The translations under genes were made by a program, and so were the position numbers. Shown one piece after another: positions 7,317 to 14,787 of a stretch of DNA of 50,451 bases (position 1 is its first letter; every line of letters starts with the position of its first letter). The notes beneath the pieces were generated by a model that did not search any database, was not told the DNA's origin, and worked only from the letters and a program-made list of their open reading frames with translations. The DNA comes from Streptomyces sp. NRRL S-118 (lineage in GTDB: Bacteria > Actinomycetota > Actinomycetes > Streptomycetales > Streptomycetaceae), in contig NZ_KL591027.1 of the NCBI RefSeq assembly GCF_000716335.1, positions 1-50,451 on the forward strand. The letters run 5' to 3'.

Positions 7317-9503
7317 TCAGCGCCGCTCCACGCCGTACGGGACGGGTCGTACGACGCCGGCCGGGACCGGCGGTCGGGGTCCGGCGGCGCGCGGCGCAGC
7401 GGCCTCCGTGTCCGGGGCCTCCGTGTCCGGGGCCTCCGTGTCCGGTGGCACGGGTGCGGCGGGCAGGGTGAGCGCGAGCCCGTCGGGCGTCGCCTGGCGG
7501 ACCCAGCCGGAGACGGTGCCGGCGTAGGGGCTGCCGAAGGCGGCGACGCCGTCCGGGGCGGCCCAGGTCGTGCCGCTGGGCATGGTCGCCGTGACGGGCA
7601 GGCCGTCGGGGGCCTCCACGGTGACCCGGTCGCCGATGCGGTAGGCGGTGACCCGGCCGGACTTCACGGCGGCGTCCCACGCGGCGCGGTCGCGCAGTTC
7701 CGCGCCGATGTCGCTCATCGGCGGGTTCAGCAGTGGGGTGTTGTCGGCGAAGAGCGCGGCGTACGCGTCGAGGACGCCGTCCAGGACCGGGTAGCCGATG
7801 CGGTCCTCGGCGAGGTTCGACTGGTGGATGAAGTGGGGCCGCGGGTCGCCGGCGAGGACGTGGCCCAGCGCGACTCGGGTCTCCAGGGGGACGATGTGGC
7901 CGGCGTAGCCGGTGGCGGGGTCGAGCGGGGCGTCGAGACAGGTCGTCGTCGGCAGGTTCTCGCACAGGCCGCTGCCGCCTTGCGCCTTGCTGGTGTAGAT
8001 CCAGTTGTATTCGTCGACCTGTTCGGCGATCCGGCCCGCGTTGTAGAAGATGTTGATCGGGTGGCGGGCGACGGTGAGAGCGGGGCCCACCCGGCGCTGG
8101 GCGGGGTCGCGGGAGTTGTCGGCACCGAGCCAGGCCACGGCGTTGCCGGCGAGCACGGGCGCGAGGCCGGGGTTGTCCTCCGGCTGTTGCGGCAGCAGCT
8201 TGAGCCCGGAGTGTTCGCCGGTGACCAGTTCGCCGTCGCGCAGCGGCAGGCCGGCCCGCTCGGCCCAGGCGCGGTTGGCGGAGATCTGGCGGTCGATCTC
8301 GGTGGGGCTCACCCAGCGGGTCGTGCCGTCGGGATCCGTCGCACACGTCCACGGGACGGTGCTGACGTCCTGTTCGCACCCCAGGTAGGGGTGGTCGTAG
8401 GTGTGGTTGATCCACCGGAAGGTGTTCCGGTCGGCGATCAGGCGGTCGGCGGTGGGGTCGGCTCCCCCGTTGGCCTCGCGGTGTTCGACGCTGCCGCCGC
8501 CGTTGAAGGCGAGGTCGAGGGTGTAGCCGCGGTCGTGGGACCACCGGGCGGCGTGCCTGACGTCGTCGGGGCTCATGCGGATGGGGTCCCGGGTGCCTTC
8601 GCCGGGGGCGCAGTCGACGTCGCCCGGTGTGCAGTCGAGCGCGGTGTCCCAGCGGTCGTCCTCGGCGAAGACGTCGTCCACGTGCACGCTGAAGGAGTGG
8701 CGCGAGGCGCCGAGCCGCACTTCCTGCGTCATCCAGTCGACGATGCCGCGGGCGAGGGCCCGGAACTGCTGCTGGTACTGGTTGTAGGCGAAGGTGATCA
8801 CCAGCTCCCGGCGGCCGTCGTGCCGGTACTCGCCGATGAGGGACCCGCGGGCCGCCTTGCCGGGGAGGGGTGCGTCCACATAGGTGGTGAAGTCCGCGCC
8901 CGCGGCCGGCCGGGAGAGGAAGGCGTAGCTCTCGCTGACTGTGGGCGAGTTGTCCTCGAACGGCACCGTGCCGTCGAGGTAGGAGAAGGGGCCTGCCTTG
9001 CCGGCCGCCGTCACCCCGGCGCGGATGCCGTCCACGGAGCCGAGGTAGCCGGCACCGGCCGGGGTTTCGAGCCCTGTCCGGGGCCGTGCGTAGGTATAGG
9101 CGTCGACCTGGGGTACGGCGTGGGCCTTCTCGTACGCGACGAGGGCGGCCATCTCCCCGGACCCGGCAGGGAAGGGTGCGTCGTTCGGCAGGACGACCGC
9201 CTGGAACCTGGCCCTGGGACGGCCGTCCACCGTGTCGGCCAGGAACGCCCGGTCGATCACCGGCCGGTCCTGGCGCCGCAGGTCGACGACGGTGTACGGA
9301 GTGCCGGCGCCGTCGAGTTCGGCGGTGATGGCCGCGGTGGCCGGGCCGCCGTCGGTCACGACGAGGACGCGCAGGTCGACGCGCGGCTCCTGGTCCGCTG
9401 CGGCGGCCGCCGTGGCCGCGGGTACCCCCGGCGCCGCGGGCGTGACCAGCCCGAGCAAGAGCACGCCCACGGTGAGCGCGGTCGTGCGTAACTTCCGCTT
9501 CAT
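7317..9503 (-). CDS. Agd3-like secreted exopolysaccharide deacetylase (CE18 type with CBM)
   Basis: 728 residues from ATG 9503 (GGAGG-type site about 10 nt upstream). A Sec signal peptide spans residues 1-36 (MKRKLRTT, hydrophobic 9-22, AxA near 33-36). Residues 40-260 look like the Agd3-type carbohydrate-binding region. The catalytic region follows with H274-V-D-D-V-F279, the N366-H-T-Y-D-H371 metal motif, TGEHSGL near 428-434 and HFIHQSN at 557-563, which together recall the Asp/His metal site of polysaccharide deacetylases in the CE18 family. The fungal member Agd3 de-N-acetylates galactosaminogalactan. The tail has PDTEA repeats (689-700) and no anchor, so the enzyme is probably released or held by polymer. 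First gene of the operon; codon 5 is TTA. Confidence 0.88.
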   Translation of the reverse strand: MKRKLRTTALTVGVLLLGLVTPAAPGVPAATAAAAADQEPRVDLRVLVVTDGGPATAAITAELDGAGTPYTVVDLRRQDRPVIDRAFLADTVDGRPRARFQAVVLPNDAPFPAGSGEMAALVAYEKAHAVPQVDAYTYARPRTGLETPAGAGYLGSVDGIRAGVTAAGKAGPFSYLDGTVPFEDNSPTVSESYAFLSRPAAGADFTTYVDAPLPGKAARGSLIGEYRHDGRRELVITFAYNQYQQQFRALARGIVDWMTQEVRLGASRHSFSVHVDDVFAEDDRWDTALDCTPGDVDCAPGEGTRDPIRMSPDDVRHAARWSHDRGYTLDLAFNGGGSVEHREANGGADPTADRLIADRNTFRWINHTYDHPYLGCEQDVSTVPWTCATDPDGTTRWVSPTEIDRQISANRAWAERAGLPLRDGELVTGEHSGLKLLPQQPEDNPGLAPVLAGNAVAWLGADNSRDPAQRRVGPALTVARHPINIFYNAGRIAEQVDEYNWIYTSKAQGGSGLCENLPTTTCLDAPLDPATGYAGHIVPLETRVALGHVLAGDPRPHFIHQSNLAEDRIGYPVLDGVLDAYAALFADNTPLLNPPMSDIGAELRDRAAWDAAVKSGRVTAYRIGDRVTVEAPDGLPVTATMPSGTTWAAPDGVAAFGSPYAGTVSGWVRQATPDGLALTLPAAPVPPDTEAPDTEAPDTEAAAPRAAGPRPPVPAGVVRPVPYGVERR
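7401..7445. repeat. Three exact 15-bp tandem repeats in the deacetylase gene
   Basis: The unit GGCCTCCGTGTCCGG occurs three times head to tail at 7401, 7416 and 7431. On the minus strand it encodes a repeated Pro-Asp-Thr-Glu-Ala in the C-terminal linker of the Agd3-like protein. Because the unit is a multiple of three, copy-number change would alter linker length without a frameshift. Confidence 0.95.
9489..9491 (-). other. TTA leucine codon (bldA target) at codon 5 of the deacetylase gene
   Basis: Reading from ATG 9503 the codons are ATG AAG CGG AAG TTA. TTA is the rarest codon in Streptomyces and is decoded only by the bldA tRNA, which accumulates late in development. I noticed no other in-frame TTA in the genes of this window. 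Placed at codon 5 of the first gene of an ATGA-coupled operon, it would make translation of the deacetylase, and by polarity possibly the rest, dependent on bldA. Confidence 0.85.
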
Positions 9504-9724
9504 GCGGTGACATCCCTCCCCGGAGAGGCCGCCCGGTGCTCCCCACCGGGCGTGCCCCACCCCCCTGCGTCACGCACTTCTCCCCTGCACGTCACGGCGC
9601 GGCTGGCGGCGCGGGTGCGTGTGCGTGGCGCTCCGACGCGTCACATAGTGCGGCCCGTGTGGAGGTTGCGTGCCCCCTTCGTGAAACCTGACGGAAAATC
9701 ACGCGTCGCCCCTCTCGTACACGT

Positions 9725-9767
9725 CCACAGCGTGTGGTCCGCGTGCGGAGCGTGGACCCGGTCCACG
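9725..9767. promoter_or_regulatory. Two adjacent dyads upstream of the exopolysaccharide operon
   Basis: The leader between the operon start (9503) and the secreted-protein gene (stop 9926) holds two closely spaced inverted repeats: CCACA-GCG-TGTGG at 9725-9737 and CGTGGAC-CCG-GTCCACG at 9751-9767. They lie about 220-265 nt upstream of the deacetylase start, where a transcription factor could bind. I could not pick a convincing -35/-10 pair in the 9504-9720 stretch, which otherwise shows nothing recognisable. Confidence 0.35.
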
Positions 9768-9846
9768 GGGCGCCGAGCAGCCGGTCGCACGGGCGGCACG
9801 GCCCGGCGGATCCGGCTTCCCGGGCGGCTGCCGCAGAGGGCGGGCA

Positions 9847-9864
9847 CTGTCCGGATCCGGACAG
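9847..9864 (-). terminator. 18-bp perfect palindrome downstream of the secreted-protein gene
   Basis: CTGTCCGGATCCGGACAG is a perfect palindrome 62 nt past the stop of the minus-strand gene at 9926-10459. As RNA it forms a 7-bp stem with a 4-nt loop, a fair terminator; as DNA it could equally be a repressor site controlling the operon that begins at 9503. Confidence 0.4.
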
Positions 9865-9925
9865 CGAGGGCCGGGGGCGGGCCGCGTGTCGGTGCGCGTT
9901 CGCCCCCGGCGGGCTGCGGGGAGAC

Positions 9926-10459
9926 TCAGGCCGTCCGGGCGAAGCCGGATTCCGTGGTGCACGCGACGCGCGTCTCCGGGGTGGCGACGATGCCGTCCTG
10001 GGTCGCCTTGCCGTTGTCGTACTCGTAGTAGAGGTACGAGTAGAACCCGATGGTCCCGTTGCAGCCGGAGTCCGCCGCGATGTCGAGGGTGAGGGTGACG
10101 GTGCGGCTGGCGCCGGGAGCGATCGGGATGGCGTAGTTCACTCCGAGGCTGGACGTGCCCGTGCCGGAGCAGGTGACGCCGTCCGCCACGCAGTTGCTGA
10201 AGGCGTACTTGAGGTCCTTGCGCTGTGTGGTCGTCCAGGCGGGCTGGACGGACTGGTACACGAACCAGATGTCGCTGGCCTGGCTGTTCGTGAGGGTCAT
10301 CGTCAGATTGACCGTGGAGCCGGGCGTCGCCGTCTGGCGGTCCGCGGTGATCGTGAGGTCGGGACCGGCCGCGGCGGCGGGGCTGCCGAGGCCGAGGAGA
10401 GCCGTGGCGAGGGCGAGGACCGCGACGAGTGCGAGGCGCCTGATGTGTGTGGTGGCCAT
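9926..10459 (-). CDS. Small secreted protein with a beta-sandwich (CARDB/DUF11-like) domain
   Basis: 177 residues with a clear Sec signal peptide (basic MATTHIRR, hydrophobic 9-25, cleavage near AAAAG). The mature part begins PDLTITADRQTATPGSTVN LTM, the pattern of CARDB/DUF11-type extracellular beta-sandwich domains (Gly-Ser-Thr-Val followed by alternating hydrophobics and T-N). Four cysteines could form two disulfides. No lipobox or LPxTG anchor. The ribosome site before ATG 10459 is poor. It lies on the same strand as the exopolysaccharide operon, 422 nt upstream of it, separated by a palindrome, so it is probably a separate transcript. Polymer binding is a possibility suggested only by location. 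Confidence 0.8.
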   Translation of the reverse strand: MATTHIRRLALVAVLALATALLGLGSPAAAAGPDLTITADRQTATPGSTVNLTMTLTNSQASDIWFVYQSVQPAWTTTQRKDLKYAFSNCVADGVTCSGTGTSSLGVNYAIPIAPGASRTVTLTLDIAADSGCNGTIGFYSYLYYEYDNGKATQDGIVATPETRVACTTESGFARTA

Positions 10460-11058
10460 GGCGGGGGAGGCTAGGGCACCCTCCGAAGGGCCGTCTGCCC
10501 CGCGGCGGCCGCCACGCCCGCCCCTCGGCCGGAACCGGACGCGGCGCGGGCGGCCCCGAACGGCGACCGGGTCCGCGCATATGCCGGGGTGCGGCCGCTC
10601 CTGGCCTGGTGCGCACGGCTCATGACGCTCCGTCGACGGGCGGTCGCAGCGGGTGGGAGGGAATGGCGGGTTCCGCCACGGGAGGTGGGTTGCGGTGCCC
10701 GTCTCCGCCGGGCACCCCCGGCTTCGAGGAGCCGGTGTCAGTGGGGCGCCGTACCGTGGCGTCCGTCCTTACCCGCGCTTCTGGCTGCTGCGCGCTGCGG
10801 ACGCGGCCCCGCCCGGGACAGCGACCGGGCGGGGTCCCCTGCATGTGCCCGGGGCGCGGTGACGCGGCAGGGCCGCGCCCGACGACGTAGGGGGGACACC
10901 GTCTCGGGCGCGGCCGTGACCGTCGGGTACCCCCGCCCGGGGAGCTCATGCCAGGCAGTCGCGCAGGGCAGGCGTCAGCCCCGGCGCCGCGGACGCCGGG
11001 GCTGAGCGGATTCCCACGGGGACCGGACCTGTCGGCTCGTATCGCGCGGGCCGGTCGC
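10460..11058. other. Intergenic region with two hairpins
   Basis: I see no convincing gene in these 599 bases; the open frames here have no codon-position bias consistent with one strand. It contains a 12-bp perfect inverted repeat with a 21-nt loop (GGCCGCGCCCGA at 10871-10882 and its complement at 10904-10915) and the terminator described next. The part near 10460-10620 should hold the promoter of the secreted-protein gene. Confidence 0.6.
10975..11005 (-). terminator. Strong hairpin terminator of the SPW protein gene
   Basis: TCAGCCCCGGCG (10975-10986) and its perfect complement CGCCGGGGCTGA (10994-11005) form a 12-bp GC-rich stem with a 7-nt loop, 54 nt beyond the stop of the minus-strand SPW gene. 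Confidence 0.75.
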
Positions 11059-11526
11059 TCAGTCCAACGTCGGGCCGGGTCCCCCGCGCACGCGGGCACG
11101 CCCGGAACGGCGGTTGCCCATCGCGGCCGCGGCCATCGCCGCACCGAGCAGCAGAGCCACGACGCCGACAATGATGTTGTTGACCACGCTGCGGGTCGTG
11201 TCGACGTTACCGGCGACGACCCACGGAGAGATGATCGTCCATGCTCCGATGGCGCACGCGGCCCAGGCCATGGCGTGGGTCCGCTCGTACGCCGAGCCGA
11301 AGCCGCCCATGCAGAGGGCGTAGGCGACGCCGGTGATCAGGTTGCACACGGCGAGAGTGGTGAGGCCGCTGAACCCTGCGATCCAGGGCGAGGCCGCCAG
11401 GTAGACACCTGTCAGCAGGCCAAGCGTCTCGACCGCCTGGCTGCGGGGGGTGGTGGTCGCCCGTTCGAACCGGGACCGCATCTCGGCCAGATCGGGGTGT
11501 TGCTCGATGCTCGGATGAGTGGTCAT
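11059..11526 (-). CDS. SPW-repeat membrane protein
   Basis: 155 residues from ATG 11526, with AGGAGG about 10 nt upstream. After a soluble N-terminal stretch of about 30 residues there are four hydrophobic helices carrying two Ser-Pro-Trp motifs: SPWIAGF and SPWVVAG, the defining feature of the SPW repeat family of actinobacterial inner-membrane proteins. The C-terminus is short and basic (RRSGRARVRGG). Function is unknown for the family. It stands alone, between a strong terminator downstream and a putative sigma-HrdB-like promoter upstream. Confidence 0.9.
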   Translation of the reverse strand: MTTHPSIEQHPDLAEMRSRFERATTTPRSQAVETLGLLTGVYLAASPWIAGFSGLTTLAVCNLITGVAYALCMGGFGSAYERTHAMAWAACAIGAWTIISPWVVAGNVDTTRSVVNNIIVGVVALLLGAAMAAAAMGNRRSGRARVRGGPGPTLD

Positions 11527-11572
11527 TGCGGGCCTGCCTCCTGTGGAAGACTTTATTCGCCCTTTATGTCTC

Positions 11573-11602
11573 ATGTAACGCCTTTTACGTCCTCCCGGTC
11601 AA
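11573..11602 (-). promoter_or_regulatory. Putative promoter of the SPW gene
   Basis: On the minus strand TTGACC (11602-11597) and TTACAT (11578-11573) are separated by 18 nt in an AT-richer segment, 47 nt before the SPW start codon. The elements resemble housekeeping sigma consensus; the spacing is one longer than ideal. Confidence 0.4.
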
Positions 11603-11711
11603 TACTCCGAGAGGTCTCTCACTCGTCACCCTGACGACAACTGCCGCTCGACACCTGTCCGGTCCCCACTCGTTGATCATCCGTACGAACCGTCAAACCG
11701 AGAGGGGAACC

Positions 11712-11990
11712 GTGAATCTCCGCACCGCCCAAGTCGCCCTGACCGACCGGACCACCCGCGGCACCGCCCGGGCCGCGCATCTCCGCGCGGCGGCCGTGGC
11801 CGCGGCGGCGGGCGCCCTGCTCGCCGCCGGTGCCGCGGGCAGCGCGCAGGCCGCCGCCCGGTCGGCGGGCGAACCCGGCGCGGCCGGCCGGCCGGACCAG
11901 GCCGTCGGTCTGGTCAAGAACGACCGAGTGACGCCCTGGTCCGTCGTCGACTACGCCCTGGAGGTGACCGGAGGACGAGCCGCGGGCTGA
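11712..11990 (+). CDS. Small secreted or surface protein, unknown
   Basis: 92 residues from GTG 11712, preceded by GAGAGGGG. The N-terminus is polar and basic (about 25 residues), followed by a very Ala-rich hydrophobic core AAAVAAAAGALLAAG and an AQA-type cleavage site, so export is likely. The mature part is only about 45 residues and ends DYALEVTGGRAAG. I do not recognise a family. Its last 40 nt overlap the end of the convergent sulP-like gene, so one of the two stops, or the reality of this gene, deserves checking. Confidence 0.5.
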   Translation: MNLRTAQVALTDRTTRGTARAAHLRAAAVAAAAGALLAAGAAGSAQAAARSAGEPGAAGRPDQAVGLVKNDRVTPWSVVDYALEVTGGRAAG

Positions 11991-13474
11991 GCCGACGGGT
12001 CCGCCGGGGCCGGACGCAGGAGCCGGACCGGTTCGGTGCCGGCGTCGTTGTGCCGCAGTGCCCAGTTCTCCAGGGCGACGCGGCACGCGTGGTCCAGGTG
12101 GCGCAGTCCGGACAGGTCCAGCTCGATGGGCCGGTCCTTGGGCAGGCCCTCCAACCGCTCCAGGATCTTGGGGAGTCGCAGGAAGGTGGCGTTGCCCGTG
12201 ATGGCCGCGACGAGCCGGCCACCGGTCAGCTCCCGTGTCTCCATGTGGACGTGGGAGGTCTCCCACGCGGTCTTGCACACCGCGAGCAGCAGACCCAGCA
12301 CCACCCCTTCGAACAGGTTGGTGACGAGGATGGCGACGGCGGTGATGCCGAGGATCACCGCCTCGCCCCGGTGTTCGCGCCACAGCGGCGCCAGCTCCCG
12401 GGCGGGCACGAGCTTGAAGCCCGCGTGCACCAGGACCCCGGCGAGCGCGGCCAGCGGGATGACGCCGATCGCGGCGGGCAGCAGAGCCGCGAACAACAGC
12501 AGCCACAGCCCGTGCAGGAAGCGCGAGAGCCAGGTACGAGCCCCTGCCTGCACGTTGGCGGAGCTGCGCACGATGACCGCGGTCATCGGCAGTGCGCCGA
12601 GGGCCCCGCAGAGCGTGTTCCCGACGCCCTGGGCCATGAGCTCCTTGTCGTAGTCGGTCCGCGGGCCGTCGTGCATGCGGTCCACCGCGGCCGCGCTGAA
12701 GAGGCTCTCGGCGGAGGCGATGAGGGTGAAGGCGAGGACGGTCCCGACCGCCGCGACGCCGGCGAGGTCCGTGAAGTCACCGAAGCCCGGCGGCTGGACG
12801 GCTTCCAGCAGCCCCTGCACCTCGACCTTGGCGACCGGGAGCCCGAACAGCGCGCTCGCCGCGGTGGCCAGCCCCACGGCGGCCAGGGGTCCCGGAACCA
12901 CCCTGACGCGGGCGGGGAGCCGCGGCCACAGGACCAGGACACCCACCGTGCCCGCCCCGAGGAGGAAGGCGGTCAGTGCCGGCCCGCCGGAGGCGATGGA
13001 GCCGGCCAGCGAGGGCAGTCCGGCGAGCTTCCCGAGGCCGCCGGACGGCTGGGCGGTGTCGGCCATCGCGTACACCTGGCCCAGGACCAGGACCAGGCCG
13101 ATGCCGGCGAGCATGCCCTGGACGACGGCGACCGAGATGGCCCGGAACCAGCGGCCGAACTTCAGTGCGCCGAGCACGAGTTGGAGCAGCCCCGATATGA
13201 GGACGATGGCGCCGAGCGCCCCGAGGCCGAATTCCCGCACGGCCTCGTAGACCAGGACGGTCAGCCCCGCGGCCGGGCCGCTGACCTGGAGGGCACTGCC
13301 CGGCAGGGCGCCCACGACGAGTCCGCCGACGATGCCGGTGACAAGGCCCAGCTCGGCCGGCACGCCGGAGGCGACCGCCACGCCCACACACAGGGGCAGC
13401 GCGACGAGGAAGACGACGAGCGACGCGAGGACGTCGCGGCGCAGGACGGAAGGATCTTTCAATTGGGTGAACAT
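11951..13474 (-). CDS. SulP family inorganic anion transporter
   Basis: 507 residues. About eleven membrane helices begin after the cytosolic LKDPSVLRRDVLAS; the typical SulP stretches VASGVPAELGLVTGIVGG and VSGPAAGLTVLV are near residues 34-75. The C-terminus carries a STAS domain (IELDLSGLRHLDHACRVALENW), then a Pro/Ala-rich tail. Family members carry sulfate or bicarbonate by proton or sodium coupling. No carbonic anhydrase gene is adjacent. The ribosome site is weak (TAGGAAC 10 nt before ATG 13474), and a short ORF with a far better site lies just upstream. Confidence 0.93.
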   Translation of the reverse strand: MFTQLKDPSVLRRDVLASLVVFLVALPLCVGVAVASGVPAELGLVTGIVGGLVVGALPGSALQVSGPAAGLTVLVYEAVREFGLGALGAIVLISGLLQLVLGALKFGRWFRAISVAVVQGMLAGIGLVLVLGQVYAMADTAQPSGGLGKLAGLPSLAGSIASGGPALTAFLLGAGTVGVLVLWPRLPARVRVVPGPLAAVGLATAASALFGLPVAKVEVQGLLEAVQPPGFGDFTDLAGVAAVGTVLAFTLIASAESLFSAAAVDRMHDGPRTDYDKELMAQGVGNTLCGALGALPMTAVIVRSSANVQAGARTWLSRFLHGLWLLLFAALLPAAIGVIPLAALAGVLVHAGFKLVPARELAPLWREHRGEAVILGITAVAILVTNLFEGVVLGLLLAVCKTAWETSHVHMETRELTGGRLVAAITGNATFLRLPKILERLEGLPKDRPIELDLSGLRHLDHACRVALENWALRHNDAGTEPVRLLRPAPADPSAQPAARPPVTSRA

Positions 13475-13547
13475 GGGGGTGTGTTCCTAGCGGTACGGTC
13501 CGGGGGCGACGGACGGGCCGAGCGGGGTACGGGGGTGTACGACCTCC

Positions 13548-13628
13548 TCACAGTGGTCTCAACTCCCCATACGTCCTCGGGCGGTTGGCGTTCACCAAGC
13601 CAGGAGCGATCTCTGTCACTGTGTTCAC
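13548..13628 (-). CDS. Candidate 26-residue leader peptide upstream of the SulP gene
   Basis: GTG 13628 is preceded at 8 nt by a full GGAGG and opens a 26-codon frame encoding MNTVTEIAPGLV then NANRPRTYGELRPL, ending with TGA that runs straight into another GAGGAGG. It ends 73 nt before the SulP start. The strong ribosome site and its position suggest a regulatory upstream ORF, or the stub of a lost gene. Codons are less GC3-rich than neighbouring genes, which argues against an old conserved coding region. I know no named leader family that matches. Confidence 0.35.
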   Translation of the reverse strand: MNTVTEIAPGLVNANRPRTYGELRPL

Positions 13629-14114
13629 GTGGCCTGCCTCCTGCGCTCCGGCGGAGGCCGGGCGCGCGGTGTGGTCGGGTCATGGTCGGGTCGAACCGGC
13701 CGCGGCGCCCGGCGCTGCCGCTGCCGTACGGCCGTCAGGGCATGGCGCCATGACGCGGCGTACGGACAAGCCTGCGCCACCGCGGCTTCGGTGACTTTAC
13801 TTGAACATTACCTTCTGATGAAAGATCACCTCAGTGGCCGACGAGCCATGTTGCCGTTACGTTTCAGCCGTGTTGACACGGGCCGAACCGTACTGTTCCA
13901 CGCATCGTGAACTTTTGAACGATTTCCGGCACCGCCGTAGAGGCAGGTGGGCGGGCATGGACCGAGCCCGCCCAGTCACCCGGGAAGGCGGTTTCGCGTC
14001 ACTGCTTGAATAACAGACAAAACCGAAAAGTGCCGCTGAATGTGCGTCAACAGAAGGAGCGAGGCAGTGTGTCCACCGCAGCAACCGGAAAAACCAACCG
14101 AGAGGGTTCATGCA
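13629..14114. other. Intergenic region between divergent SulP and SSI genes
   Basis: No gene found. The stretch 13790-14060 is clearly less GC-rich than its surroundings, as expected for promoters of the divergent genes. It includes a short perfect palindrome CATGGCGCCATG at 13741-13752 and a TTGACA at 13873-13878 without a well-spaced -10. The 14040-14114 part is the SSI leader. Confidence 0.5.
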
Positions 14115-14543
14115 ATGCGGACACTGGTAAAGCGCGCCATCGTATGCGGTCTGGTCACCGCCGGAGCGCTGGGCCCGCTGACCGCGGCCGAGGCCGCGCA
14201 GCAGTCCGAGCAGCGGCTCTACGCCCCGAGCGCCCTCGTGCTGACCGTGGCGCAGGGAGAGGAGGCCACGACCGCGACCCCGCTGCGGGCGGTGACGCTG
14301 ACCTGTAGCCCGAAGCCCGCCGGCACCCACCCGGCGCCGCAGCAGGCCTGTGCGGAACTGCGCGCGGTGCAGGGGCGGTTCGACCAGCTCAGCAATGACG
14401 AGCAGCGCCCGTGCATCAAGATCTACGACCCGGTGGTCGTCACGGCGCAGGGCATCTGGGAAGGCCGGCGCATCGACTACGCACGCACCTATCCCAATTC
14501 CTGCGTGATGCAGTCCGAAGGCGAGAGCGTCTTCGCCTTCTGA
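14115..14543 (+). CDS. Subtilisin-inhibitor-like (SSI family) secreted protease inhibitor
   Basis: 142 residues from ATG 14115 (GAGAGGG about 10 nt upstream). Signal peptide 1-28 (MRTLVKRAI, cleavage around AEAAQ). The mature domain shows the SSI pattern: LYAPSALVLTV, AVTLTC, and the reactive loop C100-I-K-I-YDPVVVT. The four cysteines C64, C79, C100 and C130 match the two SSI disulfides. Aligning with SSI (Cys-Pro-Met-Val) puts Lys102 at P1, predicting trypsin-like specificity rather than subtilisin/chymotrypsin preference. In Streptomyces these inhibitors restrain secreted proteases during mycelial development. A strong terminator follows. Confidence 0.95.
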   Translation: MRTLVKRAIVCGLVTAGALGPLTAAEAAQQSEQRLYAPSALVLTVAQGEEATTATPLRAVTLTCSPKPAGTHPAPQQACAELRAVQGRFDQLSNDEQRPCIKIYDPVVVTAQGIWEGRRIDYARTYPNSCVMQSEGESVFAF

Positions 14544-14584
14544 TTTCGCTCCGGACCGTTCCGGAGTCCTCACGCGGACAGCTC

Positions 14585-14627
14585 AGCGGCCCGCACAGCC
14601 GACACCAAGACGGCTGTGCGGGCCGCT
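14585..14627 (+). terminator. Strong terminator after the SSI gene
   Basis: A perfect 17-bp inverted repeat (14585-14601 with 14611-14627) and a 9-nt loop begins 42 nt after the SSI stop codon. The stem core is GGCCCGCACAGCC. It is the most stable hairpin I noticed in the window. Confidence 0.9.
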
Positions 14628-14787
14628 TCGCCGCGTGCCGTTAATGCGGGTGTCCGGAGAAGTCACCCGGTTATTCTCCTTCCGCGCCCTTTACCGTTCA
14701 CCTCGATCGGCTCAAGCTCCTGGGTTGCGCTTCGTATACGAGAGCCCGGCGGCCGGGTGACCGGGGTCCGACGGAGCCGGGAGCGGC

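Noticed and set aside
6934..9573. Very long open frames overlapping the deacetylase and glycosyltransferase genes on both strands
   Set aside because: They are Arg/Pro/Gly-rich translations of GC-biased genes in the wrong frame; no family motifs, while the chosen frames show signal peptide, metal site and GT4 motifs.
11526..11711. Longer N-terminus for the small secreted protein
   Set aside because: The extra 62 residues cross the SPW promoter, lack GC3 bias and would place the signal peptide internally.
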